Source: Anaerolineae bacterium (GTDB taxonomy: Bacteria > Chloroflexota > Anaerolineae > B4-G1 > SLSP01). From it: a DNA stretch of 8,906 bases. Where the stretch lies: the NCBI GenBank assembly GCA_016927095.1, contig JAFGNI010000438.1:1-8906 (forward strand), read 5' to 3'. Each line of letters starts with the position of its first letter. Position 1 is the first letter of the stretch. Shown here one piece after another: positions 1-7,790 of the stretch. Made by a program: the position numbers and the translations under genes. A model generated the notes under the pieces. It had not been told where the DNA came from and searched no databases. It saw only the letters and a program-made list of their open reading frames with translations.

Positions 1-1010
1 AAGTTGTTCACCGCCAGCTTCTGCGCCTTACGGTAGTCACAATGGTCGGTCACGATCATATCAACCCGTCCCTCCGAAACCAATGTCCAGAGCTCCTCGA
101 CCTCGTTGGGATCGCGGAGCGGTGGTTGGAGGATGAAGCGCCAGGGCTCGTTGCCATCGTACAGCGCGCTGCTCAGCAGCAGATACTGCGGCGTCGTCTC
201 AGAGAATGCGACCTGCCCACTCTCCCGGGCTGCAGCCACCTGCGCAGCTGCAAAACCTGTGGAGTTATGGGCAATCACAACGGGCGCCCCCACGGCGCGG
301 GCGAGGAAAAGCACCCGCAAGACAGCCTCTTTCTCCGCCAGCGCTGGTCGCGAGGTCCCATGGTAGGCCCACCCAGTACGTCCAGAGCTGACCAAGGCCT
401 CGGTTTGCGCCGTGACCAGCGCATCATTCTCGCAATGCACCAGACTGATCAGGCCGTAACGCGCGGCTGCCTCAAGCAGCCGCAGCAGCTCCGCGTCGTC
501 GGCATAGTAGATCGGCCGGTAGGTTGTATAGAGCTTGATGCTCTGAATACCCAGCTCGGGCAAGACACCAAGCTCGTCTTCCTGCCCCGCAGGCAGATCT
601 GTCACCATCATATGGAAGGCATAGTCGATCACGGACGGAGCAGCCTCTTCACGCCGGAGCCTCAGCGCCTCTTGAAAGGTCTGACCCTCAAACTGCGTCG
701 CAAAATCGACCACGGTCGTGATGCCACCAAAGGCAGCTGCCGTACTGCCCTCGAGCCAGTTGTCTGCCGTCTTGTAGAGCCCAGTATCCAACTGCATGTG
801 GGTGTGAGCGTCGATGACGCCGGGCAGGACAAGCAGGCCACCGGCATCGACCACCGAGCCGTTGTCTGGTGCCGGCAGACCAATGCCGATGGCCTGAATC
901 TTGTCCCCAGCCACCAGCAGATCACCCGAGAAGACGCGTTCCGCCGTGACCAACGTACCACCACGAATCAACAGTCTTCGCTCTTCAGACGGACGGGTAT
1001 CTCGATCCAT
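1..1010 (-). CDS. Hydantoinase/dihydropyrimidinase-like amidohydrolase (3' end cut off by window edge)
   Basis: This is a metal-dependent cyclic amidohydrolase that would hydrolyse the ring amide of hydantoins, dihydropyrimidines or a related ureide in the cytoplasm. I translated 336 residues; family members are usually about 450-480, so roughly the last quarter lies outside the window. Visible motifs are the metal-binding HxH in GVIDAHTHM (H69, H71), the carboxylated lysine in SIKLYTTY (K159) with the transition-state tyrosine five residues on (Y164), VHCEN (H192), IAHNST (H248) and the catalytic aspartate in VTDHCDY (D322). ETTPQYLLLS and the PPLRDPNEV segment are also typical of the hydantoinase group. 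The start at 1010 is chosen because AAGGAG sits six bases upstream. An in-frame ATG at 1025 exists, but the Shine-Dalgarno sequence would then lie inside the gene. The gene is divergent from the glycosyltransferase. The substrate is uncertain: D-hydantoinase, dihydropyrimidinase and other ureide hydrolases cannot be separated from this part. Confidence 0.88.
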   Translation of the reverse strand, partial: MDRDTRPSEERRLLIRGGTLVTAERVFSGDLLVAGDKIQAIGIGLPAPDNGSVVDAGGLLVLPGVIDAHTHMQLDTGLYKTADNWLEGSTAAAFGGITTVVDFATQFEGQTFQEALRLRREEAAPSVIDYAFHMMVTDLPAGQEDELGVLPELGIQSIKLYTTYRPIYYADDAELLRLLEAAARYGLISLVHCENDALVTAQTEALVSSGRTGWAYHGTSRPALAEKEAVLRVLFLARAVGAPVVIAHNSTGFAAAQVAAARESGQVAFSETTPQYLLLSSALYDGNEPWRFILQPPLRDPNEVEELWTLVSEGRVDMIVTDHCDYRKAQKLAVNN

Positions 1011-1016
1011 AGCACG

Positions 1017-1022
1017 CTCCTT
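1017..1022 (-). promoter_or_regulatory. Ribosome binding site of the amidohydrolase
   Basis: The minus strand reads AAGGAG here, six bases before the ATG at 1010. It decides between the two in-frame ATGs (1010 and 1025) in favour of 1010. Confidence 0.7.
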
Positions 1023-1043
1023 CATCACCGTCGGGTCTTGGTA

Positions 1044-1071
1044 AAATTGTACAACAAGTATATTGCAATTT
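1044..1071. promoter_or_regulatory. 28-bp imperfect palindrome in the divergent promoter region; candidate operator
   Basis: Arms AAATTGTACAA (1044-1054) and TATTGCAATTT (1061-1071) are inverted copies of each other at 8 of 11 positions, separated by six bases. The left arm itself contains the perfect 8-bp palindrome TTGTACAA. It is the only AT-rich island between the amidohydrolase and the glycosyltransferase. On the minus strand it also contains -10-like hexamers, TACAAT (1046-1051) and TATACT (1057-1062), though no good -35 stands at the right distance. It could be the binding site of a dimeric repressor controlling the amidohydrolase, and possibly both divergent genes. No regulator gene is in the window, so this is inference. 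Confidence 0.35.
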
Positions 1072-1077
1072 AGCGCT

Positions 1078-1104
1078 TTGAGTAGGGCGCACCCCGAGTA
1101 TAAT
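1078..1104 (+). promoter_or_regulatory. Possible promoter of the glycosyltransferase gene, -10 overlapping the annotated ATG
   Basis: A perfect TATAAT lies at 1099-1104 with TTGAGT (4 of 6 to the -35 consensus) at 1078-1083. The 15-bp spacing is shorter than the usual 17. The -10 box overlaps the first ATG of the gene (1103-1105). If the promoter is real, transcription would begin around 1111-1112, exactly at the in-frame GTG codon 4 (1112), which suggests a leaderless start. Chance occurrence of TATAAT is possible. Confidence 0.3.
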
Positions 1105-3364
1105 GGCTGGTGTGGACATCCAGCGTCACAAGACCCCGCCTGTAGACAGCACCGTACAGGATGGCCCACATCGCGTGAGTGCGCCCAGCCGTGATCTTGA
1201 CGGCCGCCGTGATCTCTGTATTCGCGGCGGCTCCGGCCAACCCGGCGCAGCCTTGCGCTACTGTGCTGGTGGCATCCTGAGTACGCTGCTGGTCTTTGTC
1301 CTGCGCCTGTGGGCGCTCAATGCCACCTCCATCTGGTACGACGAAGCCTTCATGCTCACGCACGTGCGCGAGGGCATCGTCCCCGGCGTCATCGGGCTCT
1401 TCCAGGAAGACAATGCCCTGCCCTTGCACGGGCTGATACTGGCGATCTGGGTCCAGCTTGCTGGCGACGGTGAGTTCGCGGCCCGCTATCTCTCCGTCCT
1501 GCTAGGCACGCTGGGTGCGCCCCTGGTCCTGAGGCTTAGCCAGGCCCTTGCCGGTAAACACCACCGGTACGCCGGTACACATCACCGGTACGCCGGTGAG
1601 CAACTCCGGGGCGCCGGTGGGCTGTACAAGATCGCACCGCTCCGGGACAAGGCCATGACAGGCATAGGATCGGTAATTGCTTATGCGACGCTGCCCATCC
1701 TTGTCTACTACAGCCAGGAGGTCCGCATGTACGCCCTGGCGATCCCCTTGGCAACGGCCTTCGCCTGGACTGGTTGGCGGTTGGCGACGAAGGGGCGGGG
1801 TGCCCTCGCTTATGTGGGTTTAGGCGTCCTGATGCTCGCTGCCCATCTCTACACTGCGCTGACGTGGGCGGCTATTGGCCTATGGGGCACGCTGACGTCC
1901 GCGCTTGAGATCGGTGGCCGAGGGGACGATGTCGCGCTGGATGTAGCGCCCACGCGGGGATCTCATCGCTGGCACGTGCCCAACCCGCTCTGGTGGCGCG
2001 CCAATGTCGCACTCGGACTGCTCGCCGTCCCGATTGTCGCCTGGGCAGTCTGGCGACTGCAGATGGATGCCACAGCCGTCTCCTCCATACCCCTGGGGAC
2101 CCTGCGATGGATACCCATCCTCTTTGGCGTGGGTCAATATCTCCCGGCCCCGTGGCCTGCGATCTTCGTTGCCGTCACCTGTCTTGCGCTTATGGCAGCC
2201 ATCGTGATGCAGCTCGCGTCCGGGCGGTCCAGGAGCGCCCTTTGGCTACTGATCACACTGACGCTGCCCATCGTATTGCTCTTCCTGTTGACCACGATCA
2301 AAGCCAAGTGGAACGAGCGGTACTTGCTACCCTCCTGGGGGGTGTCGCTGGTCGTCGCGGTGGGTATCGGATGGGAAAGCCTGCTCGATCTCGCGCCGTT
2401 CACACTTCGCCGTCTCGCTGCCGGAAGACGACCCGGTCTCCGGCGACTGCTGGCGCTGGGGCTGAGCGCCGTAGGGATCTTGCTGATGGGGGCATGGCTG
2501 ATGCTTGTGACGCCGGCATTGGCACACCAAGCTGAGGGCACATGGGCTTTGGCTTTGCAGGACGAGTGGCACCCACGCCCTGACTTCCGAGGAGTCGCCC
2601 GCTACATCGAGACCCACAGCACCTCACGGGACGGCATCGTCGTGGTGGGGGGATACGCCGCGTCCACGCTAGACTACTACTACGAGGGCCCAGTCCATCT
2701 CTTCGGCCTCCCCTACAACACGCGCATCCTCGACATGCAGCGCGTGATCGACCTGAGTGCCCTCGAGATACTTGAGCGCGAGGCGGGTGCTGCCGAGCGG
2801 CTTTGGCTGGTATTGTGGCAGGACCATTTGGCAGATCCGACCAATTTGGTGCAGAGTGCGCTTGTGGAAGCGTGCCAGCGTCTGCCTGTGCACCGCAACT
2901 TCATGAACGTCGGCTTGCTGCTGTTCGACGTGCGGCAATGCCGGCCTCTGGATCAGCTCGTAACCCCTACCTATCCCCTGAACGTAGCGTTCCAGGTGCC
3001 TATGCAGTTGGAGGGCTACGACGTCATCCTCCGTGGCGATCTCTGGGAAGTCGATCTTTGGTGGCGCAATACCGCTCGCCTCACGGAGAACTACACAGTG
3101 TTCGTGCACTTGGTCGGGCCGGAGGGTGCCATTGTGTCGCAGCACGATCACATTGCCGGCGCAGATGCCTACCCAACCAGCGCATGGCGTGAAGGCACAC
3201 GCCTCCGGGATCGTTTCTACCTCAGGGTCCCTGAAGACATCAGCGCCGCCGGCTCCCTGCGGATAGGACTCTACACCGTGGCGGGACGCGTGCCACTAGC
3301 AGACGGTGGTGATGCCCTCACACTGGATGTCGCGGGGCTTGTCGTGGACACAACGGCGCCTTAG
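1103..3364 (+). CDS. GT-C (GT39/PMT_2-like) membrane glycosyltransferase with C-terminal extracytoplasmic domain
   Basis: This is a 753-residue polytopic protein, predicted to transfer a sugar from a polyprenyl-phosphate donor on the outer face of the membrane. I count about 12-13 hydrophobic segments, the first at 55-72 and the last near 447-471. SIWYDEAF puts the acidic pair D80/E81 in the first outer loop, as in GT-C catalytic loops. SQEVRMYAL (204-212) and NERYLLP (404-410) are also typical of bacterial GT39-like proteins. Residues 489-615 form a soluble domain. Residues 625-735 (GYDV, VFVHLVGPEG, PTSAWREG, GLYTVAGR) look like a beta-sandwich module that I associate with Chloroflexota membrane proteins. 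The first 50 residues are polar and Arg-rich. The ATG at 1103 has no convincing Shine-Dalgarno, and the only other plausible starts before the first helix are GTG 1112, GTG 1175 and TTG 1253. An in-frame TGA at 1079 excludes an earlier start. Acceptor and sugar are unknown. Confidence 0.85.
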   Translation: MAGVDIQRHKTPPVDSTVQDGPHRVSAPSRDLDGRRDLCIRGGSGQPGAALRYCAGGILSTLLVFVLRLWALNATSIWYDEAFMLTHVREGIVPGVIGLFQEDNALPLHGLILAIWVQLAGDGEFAARYLSVLLGTLGAPLVLRLSQALAGKHHRYAGTHHRYAGEQLRGAGGLYKIAPLRDKAMTGIGSVIAYATLPILVYYSQEVRMYALAIPLATAFAWTGWRLATKGRGALAYVGLGVLMLAAHLYTALTWAAIGLWGTLTSALEIGGRGDDVALDVAPTRGSHRWHVPNPLWWRANVALGLLAVPIVAWAVWRLQMDATAVSSIPLGTLRWIPILFGVGQYLPAPWPAIFVAVTCLALMAAIVMQLASGRSRSALWLLITLTLPIVLLFLLTTIKAKWNERYLLPSWGVSLVVAVGIGWESLLDLAPFTLRRLAAGRRPGLRRLLALGLSAVGILLMGAWLMLVTPALAHQAEGTWALALQDEWHPRPDFRGVARYIETHSTSRDGIVVVGGYAASTLDYYYEGPVHLFGLPYNTRILDMQRVIDLSALEILEREAGAAERLWLVLWQDHLADPTNLVQSALVEACQRLPVHRNFMNVGLLLFDVRQCRPLDQLVTPTYPLNVAFQVPMQLEGYDVILRGDLWEVDLWWRNTARLTENYTVFVHLVGPEGAIVSQHDHIAGADAYPTSAWREGTRLRDRFYLRVPEDISAAGSLRIGLYTVAGRVPLADGGDALTLDVAGLVVDTTAP
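1550..1618 (+). repeat. In-frame 21-bp tandem repeat inside the glycosyltransferase gene
   Basis: GCCGGT recurs at 1550, 1571, 1592 and 1613, exactly every 21 bases. Units one and two match at 19 of 21 positions, unit three is degenerate (14 of 21 to unit two), and a fourth begins. The period is seven codons and gives AGKHHRY-AGTHHRY-AGEQLRG-AG (residues 150-172). It lies in the loop after the hydrophobic segment that ends near residue 148, so expansion would lengthen a basic, histidine-rich loop without breaking the frame. Confidence 0.9.
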
Positions 3365-6300
3365 TCACGGATCAGGTCGCCGGCAATGATCGACCTGAAC
3401 TGCGGCGTCTCCCGGATCTTCGCAAAATCCGGATCGGTCTGGGCCATCGCACGGTAACGCTCGCGCAATCCTATGGCGCGAGACAACCAGACGCAGGCAC
3501 GCTCGGCATCTTCGAGAAGTGCTGCTGCACAGGCCGCGTTGTAGTAGGGGGTGGCCCAGTCCGGCTGGAGCGCCATGGCCTGTTGGTAAGCCTCGATGGC
3601 TTGTGGATAAGCCTCAATACGCACATACAGAAGGCCTTGGTTGTTGTGAACCGTCGCATTGCGGGGGTCCAGGTTCACTGCGCGCGCGTAGTCGGTAAGG
3701 GCCTCAGCATACCGCCCCAGATGCACATAGGCTTGCCCCCGATAATTGTAGCTGACAGCGCGCTCGGGGTCCAGTGCGATGGCCTTGTTGTAGTCGCGAA
3801 GCGCCTCCAGATAGTCGCCGACGGCAACGCGGGCCAGGCCACGGTTCAGGAAGGCGTCGATGCGTGATCCATCCTGCGCCAGCACCTCCGTGTAATCCGC
3901 AATGGCCCGCTCATAGGCGTTCAGGCGGAAATAGGCATTGGCGCGTGCGTAGAGAACCGGGACTGCCTGGGGTTGCAGGGCAAGCGCCGCGTTGTAATCG
4001 GACACAGCCCGCTCGAAGGCGCCTTTGCGGGCATATGCCAAGCCCCGCTGATGGTAGGCCGCGATCTGTTCGCGGGGGAGGACATCGCCCCGGTGCTGTG
4101 CGCCGCCGGCGTAGAGCTCAATAACGTGGGCGAAGTCGGCAATGGCGAGGTCCAGCGCCCCCAGTCGAGCATACGCCAGACCGCGGTTATAATAGGCGAC
4201 GACATAGGTTGGGTACAGTGCCAATGCCTGATCGTAGGCCTGGATTGCGGCCTCGTAGTCCCCGGCGTCCAGCTGTGTATTAGCGTAGCCGCAGTGCTCA
4301 ACGGCTGACGCCTCGGCCTGAGCGCTGTCCTCCGTCACGGCATCCTGAGGCTGTGCTTCCTGCGTCTCAGCGACATCCAGGGCCCTTTGCTCCTCGGCAC
4401 CCCGGTCTTGGGTAGCAGGTGGAGCAACCGCTTCCCCAGACGACGCAGCGTCCTGATCAGACGGAAGGGCACAAGCTGTCGCCTCCCCCTCTGCGGAACG
4501 CTGGCGACTACCTCCACCGGCTACGCCCTCAAGCTCGGACAGGGCCACGGGTTCGTCACCTATGGGCACATCGACCGGCGCATCAGGTTCCGGTGGCAAT
4601 GCCAGCCGGGCAGCAGTCAACCGGCGTAGGTTGCGGAGCGCCTGCAGCAGGTCGGGTGACCAACCCCGTCGAGCAGCTTCACCATCCGGCGTTTCCTCAC
4701 CTGGCAAGCGTCCCATTGTTGCCAGGAACTCATCGAGAAGCGCCAGGCCACGTTCCCAATCCCCCGCAGAAAGCGCGTCATCAAGCGCCTCGACCTCTGA
4801 CAACCATGTCGCTACCGGTCCGACCGGATCGCAGACCCGCGCCGCATCCTGCCACAGGCGAATCACCGTGCCGGCCCAAGGCGTGAAGCGCCGGAGCGCG
4901 TCTGCGAAACTAAGGAGGGCAGCACTCACCGCCGTAGCAACAGCGGTTTCCGGATCTGGGTCTCCCGTTGCAGCAAGGTCCGCCAGCACGAGCGCGTGGT
5001 ACAGGGCCTCTGCCTGATCATGCTGCCAGGTCGGGTCCAGATAGCGACGCTCGTCGCCGTGGAGTTCCAACCGCTGGCGATAGTAAGCGAAGAGGCGTTG
5101 GTGGGCGTTGCGCCAGACCTGCCCTGACGTGAGCTGTGCCCAGCGGGCCACAGGTTCGACAACAGCAGGGTGATGCCGCAGCCCGGACTGGGAGGAGACA
5201 AACAACGGCGACTGCTGGAGGAATGCCACGATGGACGCGACACCACCACCGTTCTGTCCCCCTGACCCACGTGCTTCTACGCCATCCGCGGTGTCCGGCA
5301 CCGGGGTGCCATTGAGCAGCACGGTGAGGACGTCCGTATCGATGCGCCGGGCTGCCGCGCATCTTAGTATGACCTCTCGCCACCTTGGGGCAAGTTGTGA
5401 GAGGTAATGCGCAACGATCGCATCTTCCGTGTGAGGAGAAGGACCCCCTCCCGTGGATATGTCGCCAGACGACTTCGCCAGGACCATCAGGGATAGGGGG
5501 TTGCCTCTCGCAAATTCGAGACGCTGCTCAAGCGCCGTAGCGTGGGTGATGCCGTTGGCCAGCAGAAGTGCCCGGCTATCCGCTCGTGACAGCGGCGCCA
5601 GTTCCGCAGCCATGGTGACGGGGGAAAGCCGCTCCCACCCCGGGCTGAGTGGCTGCCGTGTTGCCAGGGCGAACCAGATATTCGTGCTTAGCTCCCCCCC
5701 GAGAAGCAGCTCCTGAAGCCAGGCATCGAAAATCGGTGGTCTCATATGCCAGTCATCCAGGCCTAAGACGATCTTGCGGACCGTTGCCCAAGCGTTCAGA
5801 TCCTGAATGAACCTCTCGGTCAACGTGCCAACGGGATCTGTGATCAAGTGTGACCGTCGGACCGGAAGGGCGCTGATCAGATACTCATCCCAGGCCCGCC
5901 GCGCCCACGCATCGTCATCATCGATGCCCCAGAACAACGCCCAGACATAGCCCGGGGGCTGCTCGCTAGCCTTGGATGTGGTCGCGGCTGTTGGTGCTGC
6001 ACCGGCCGTAGACAACACGGCGGCCGTAGACAACACGGCTTGGTCCATCTCGCGCAGGGCGGTTTGATACTCACGCAGCACTTCTTGAAAGGTCGTGAGC
6101 GGTACGCCGCCCTGCGCCAGTTGCCGTGCCAGCGCAGCCATCGCCTCGATGACCGCGAAGCGCCCGGTCAGGCAGATGTCACGGCAGGAGATCACCGCAG
6201 TGACAACGCCATGCTCCTGGGCCACAGTCCGATACAGCGACAACAGCTCAGTCTTGCCAATGCCAGGAGGCCCTTGAAGCACGAAAACCAGGGACTGCGG

Positions 6301-6414
6301 CACGTCATAAAGACAGTTGAGGCGGAAAGCCTCAACCTCACGGCGGCGTCCGACAAAACGAGAGCCACTGCGGTGCTTGAGGACACCACCCCAGGTTGCT
6401 GCTCGCTGGTTCAT
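3361..6414 (-). CDS. STAND-like P-loop ATPase with C-terminal TPR array, function unknown
   Basis: This 1017-residue cytoplasmic protein has the layout of a signal-transduction ATPase. Residues 20-30 are FVGRRREVEAF, the usual lead-in to such ATPases. Walker A is GPPGIGKTEL (48-57). Walker B is KIVLGLDD (214-221). LATRQPL (250-256) is a sensor-like strand, and GNPLSL (304-309) corresponds to the GxP motif of STAND proteins. Residues 330-430 fit a winged-helix region and 430-605 are helical. Residues 606-703 form an Ala/Glu/Gln/Asp-rich linker. TPRs begin near 704, 738, 784, 818, 852, 886, 920 and 954, with a 12-residue insertion before the third. The C-terminal DPDFAKIRETPQF motif often closes TPR proteins. 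No TIR, nuclease, protease or membrane effector domain is visible. By family, TPRs bind a partner and ATP drives assembly. The start at 6414 has GAGGAG eight bases upstream and lies 29 bases after ahcY, so it is probably the last gene of that operon. Confidence 0.85.
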   Translation of the reverse strand: MNQRAATWGGVLKHRSGSRFVGRRREVEAFRLNCLYDVPQSLVFVLQGPPGIGKTELLSLYRTVAQEHGVVTAVISCRDICLTGRFAVIEAMAALARQLAQGGVPLTTFQEVLREYQTALREMDQAVLSTAAVLSTAGAAPTAATTSKASEQPPGYVWALFWGIDDDDAWARRAWDEYLISALPVRRSHLITDPVGTLTERFIQDLNAWATVRKIVLGLDDWHMRPPIFDAWLQELLLGGELSTNIWFALATRQPLSPGWERLSPVTMAAELAPLSRADSRALLLANGITHATALEQRLEFARGNPLSLMVLAKSSGDISTGGGPSPHTEDAIVAHYLSQLAPRWREVILRCAAARRIDTDVLTVLLNGTPVPDTADGVEARGSGGQNGGGVASIVAFLQQSPLFVSSQSGLRHHPAVVEPVARWAQLTSGQVWRNAHQRLFAYYRQRLELHGDERRYLDPTWQHDQAEALYHALVLADLAATGDPDPETAVATAVSAALLSFADALRRFTPWAGTVIRLWQDAARVCDPVGPVATWLSEVEALDDALSAGDWERGLALLDEFLATMGRLPGEETPDGEAARRGWSPDLLQALRNLRRLTAARLALPPEPDAPVDVPIGDEPVALSELEGVAGGGSRQRSAEGEATACALPSDQDAASSGEAVAPPATQDRGAEEQRALDVAETQEAQPQDAVTEDSAQAEASAVEHCGYANTQLDAGDYEAAIQAYDQALALYPTYVVAYYNRGLAYARLGALDLAIADFAHVIELYAGGAQHRGDVLPREQIAAYHQRGLAYARKGAFERAVSDYNAALALQPQAVPVLYARANAYFRLNAYERAIADYTEVLAQDGSRIDAFLNRGLARVAVGDYLEALRDYNKAIALDPERAVSYNYRGQAYVHLGRYAEALTDYARAVNLDPRNATVHNNQGLLYVRIEAYPQAIEAYQQAMALQPDWATPYYNAACAAALLEDAERACVWLSRAIGLRERYRAMAQTDPDFAKIRETPQFRSIIAGDLIRD
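3372..3398. terminator. Hairpin at the convergent gene ends; possible weak bidirectional terminator
   Basis: TCAGGTCG (3372-3379) and CGACCTGA (3391-3398) form a perfect 8-bp stem around an 11-base loop. It begins eight bases after the plus-strand stop codon and lies within the last codons of the minus-strand ATPase gene. Neither strand has a following T-run, so it is not a standard intrinsic terminator. It could still slow polymerase or protect 3' ends. It may also be coincidence within coding sequence. Confidence 0.3.
3460..4305 (-). repeat. TPR array of the ATPase (about eight 34-residue repeats)
   Basis: These bases encode residues 704-985. From residue 784 on the repeats follow each other at exactly 34 residues (784, 818, 852, 886, 920, 954), each with the TPR signature of AYxxRGxAYxxxGxYxxAxxDYxxAxxLxP type. 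The last copy is degenerate. The repeats are diverged at DNA level, so this is an old protein repeat rather than a recent DNA expansion. Confidence 0.85.
4306..4599 (-). other. Segment coding for the low-complexity linker between ATPase and TPR parts
   Basis: Residues 606-703 are rich in Ala, Glu, Asp, Gln, Ser and Pro, with few hydrophobic residues and no recognisable fold. It is probably a disordered hinge that separates the nucleotide-binding half from the TPR sensor. Confidence 0.6.
6004..6039 (-). repeat. Exact 18-bp tandem duplication inside the ATPase gene
   Basis: Two identical adjacent 18-base copies (6004-6021 and 6022-6039) encode AVLSTA-AVLSTA, residues 126-137. They sit between Walker A and Walker B, at the start of an Ala/Thr/Ser-rich insertion (residues 138-154) that looks like a surface loop. 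Perfect identity indicates a recent slippage event. The frame is kept. Confidence 0.95.
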
Positions 6415-6422
6415 CCTGGCAA

Positions 6423-6428
6423 CTCCTC
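6423..6428 (-). promoter_or_regulatory. Ribosome binding site of the ATPase-TPR gene
   Basis: The minus strand reads GAGGAG, eight bases before the ATG at 6414, inside the 29-base gap after the ahcY stop codon. The gap is too short for an obvious separate promoter, supporting co-transcription with ahcY. Confidence 0.65.
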
Positions 6429-6443
6429 AGTAGACTCGGCGGC

Positions 6444-7703
<1,260 letters not shown>

Positions 7704-7710
7704 TCACAGT

Positions 7711-7717
7711 TCTCCTT
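7711..7717 (-). promoter_or_regulatory. Ribosome binding site of ahcY
   Basis: The minus strand reads AAGGAGA, seven bases before the ahcY ATG at 7703, preceded by a short A-run. It fixes the start codon. Confidence 0.75.
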
Positions 7718-7776
7718 TTTGTCTACGTCTCTATATATCGCGCAACAACCTCTGCTGGATGAGGGTGGGTGCTCGT

Positions 7777-7789
7777 CTGCGGCCCGCAG
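7777..7789. other. Small perfect palindrome just after the adoK stop codon
   Basis: CTGCGG-C-CCGCAG begins one base past the adoK stop on the minus strand and can form a 5-6 bp GC stem with a very small loop. No T-run follows, so it is not a clear terminator. The rest of the 87-base adoK-ahcY gap holds an AT-rich patch (TATATA at 7732-7737) without a convincing -35. A processing or 3'-end-stabilising hairpin is possible. Confidence 0.3.
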
Positions 7790-7790
7790 C

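Noticed and set aside
42..1073. 343-codon open frame on the plus strand opposite the amidohydrolase
   Set aside because: The minus strand encodes an amidohydrolase with all metal-ligand motifs in order. The plus frame gives no recognisable motif and is a codon-bias shadow in GC-rich DNA.
1993..2535. 180-codon plus-strand frame within the glycosyltransferase gene
   Set aside because: It is Arg/Ala/Thr-rich with no motif, and overlaps a membrane-protein frame with clear helices.
3460..4305. CRISPR-like or DNA-level tandem repeats in the TPR region
   Set aside because: Periodicity is 102 bases at protein level only. The DNA units are diverged and coding, with no spacer structure.
7704..7790. 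Possible SAH or SAM riboswitch upstream of ahcY
   Set aside because: The 87 bases do not show the conserved core I know for SAH riboswitches, and only a tiny GC palindrome is visible.
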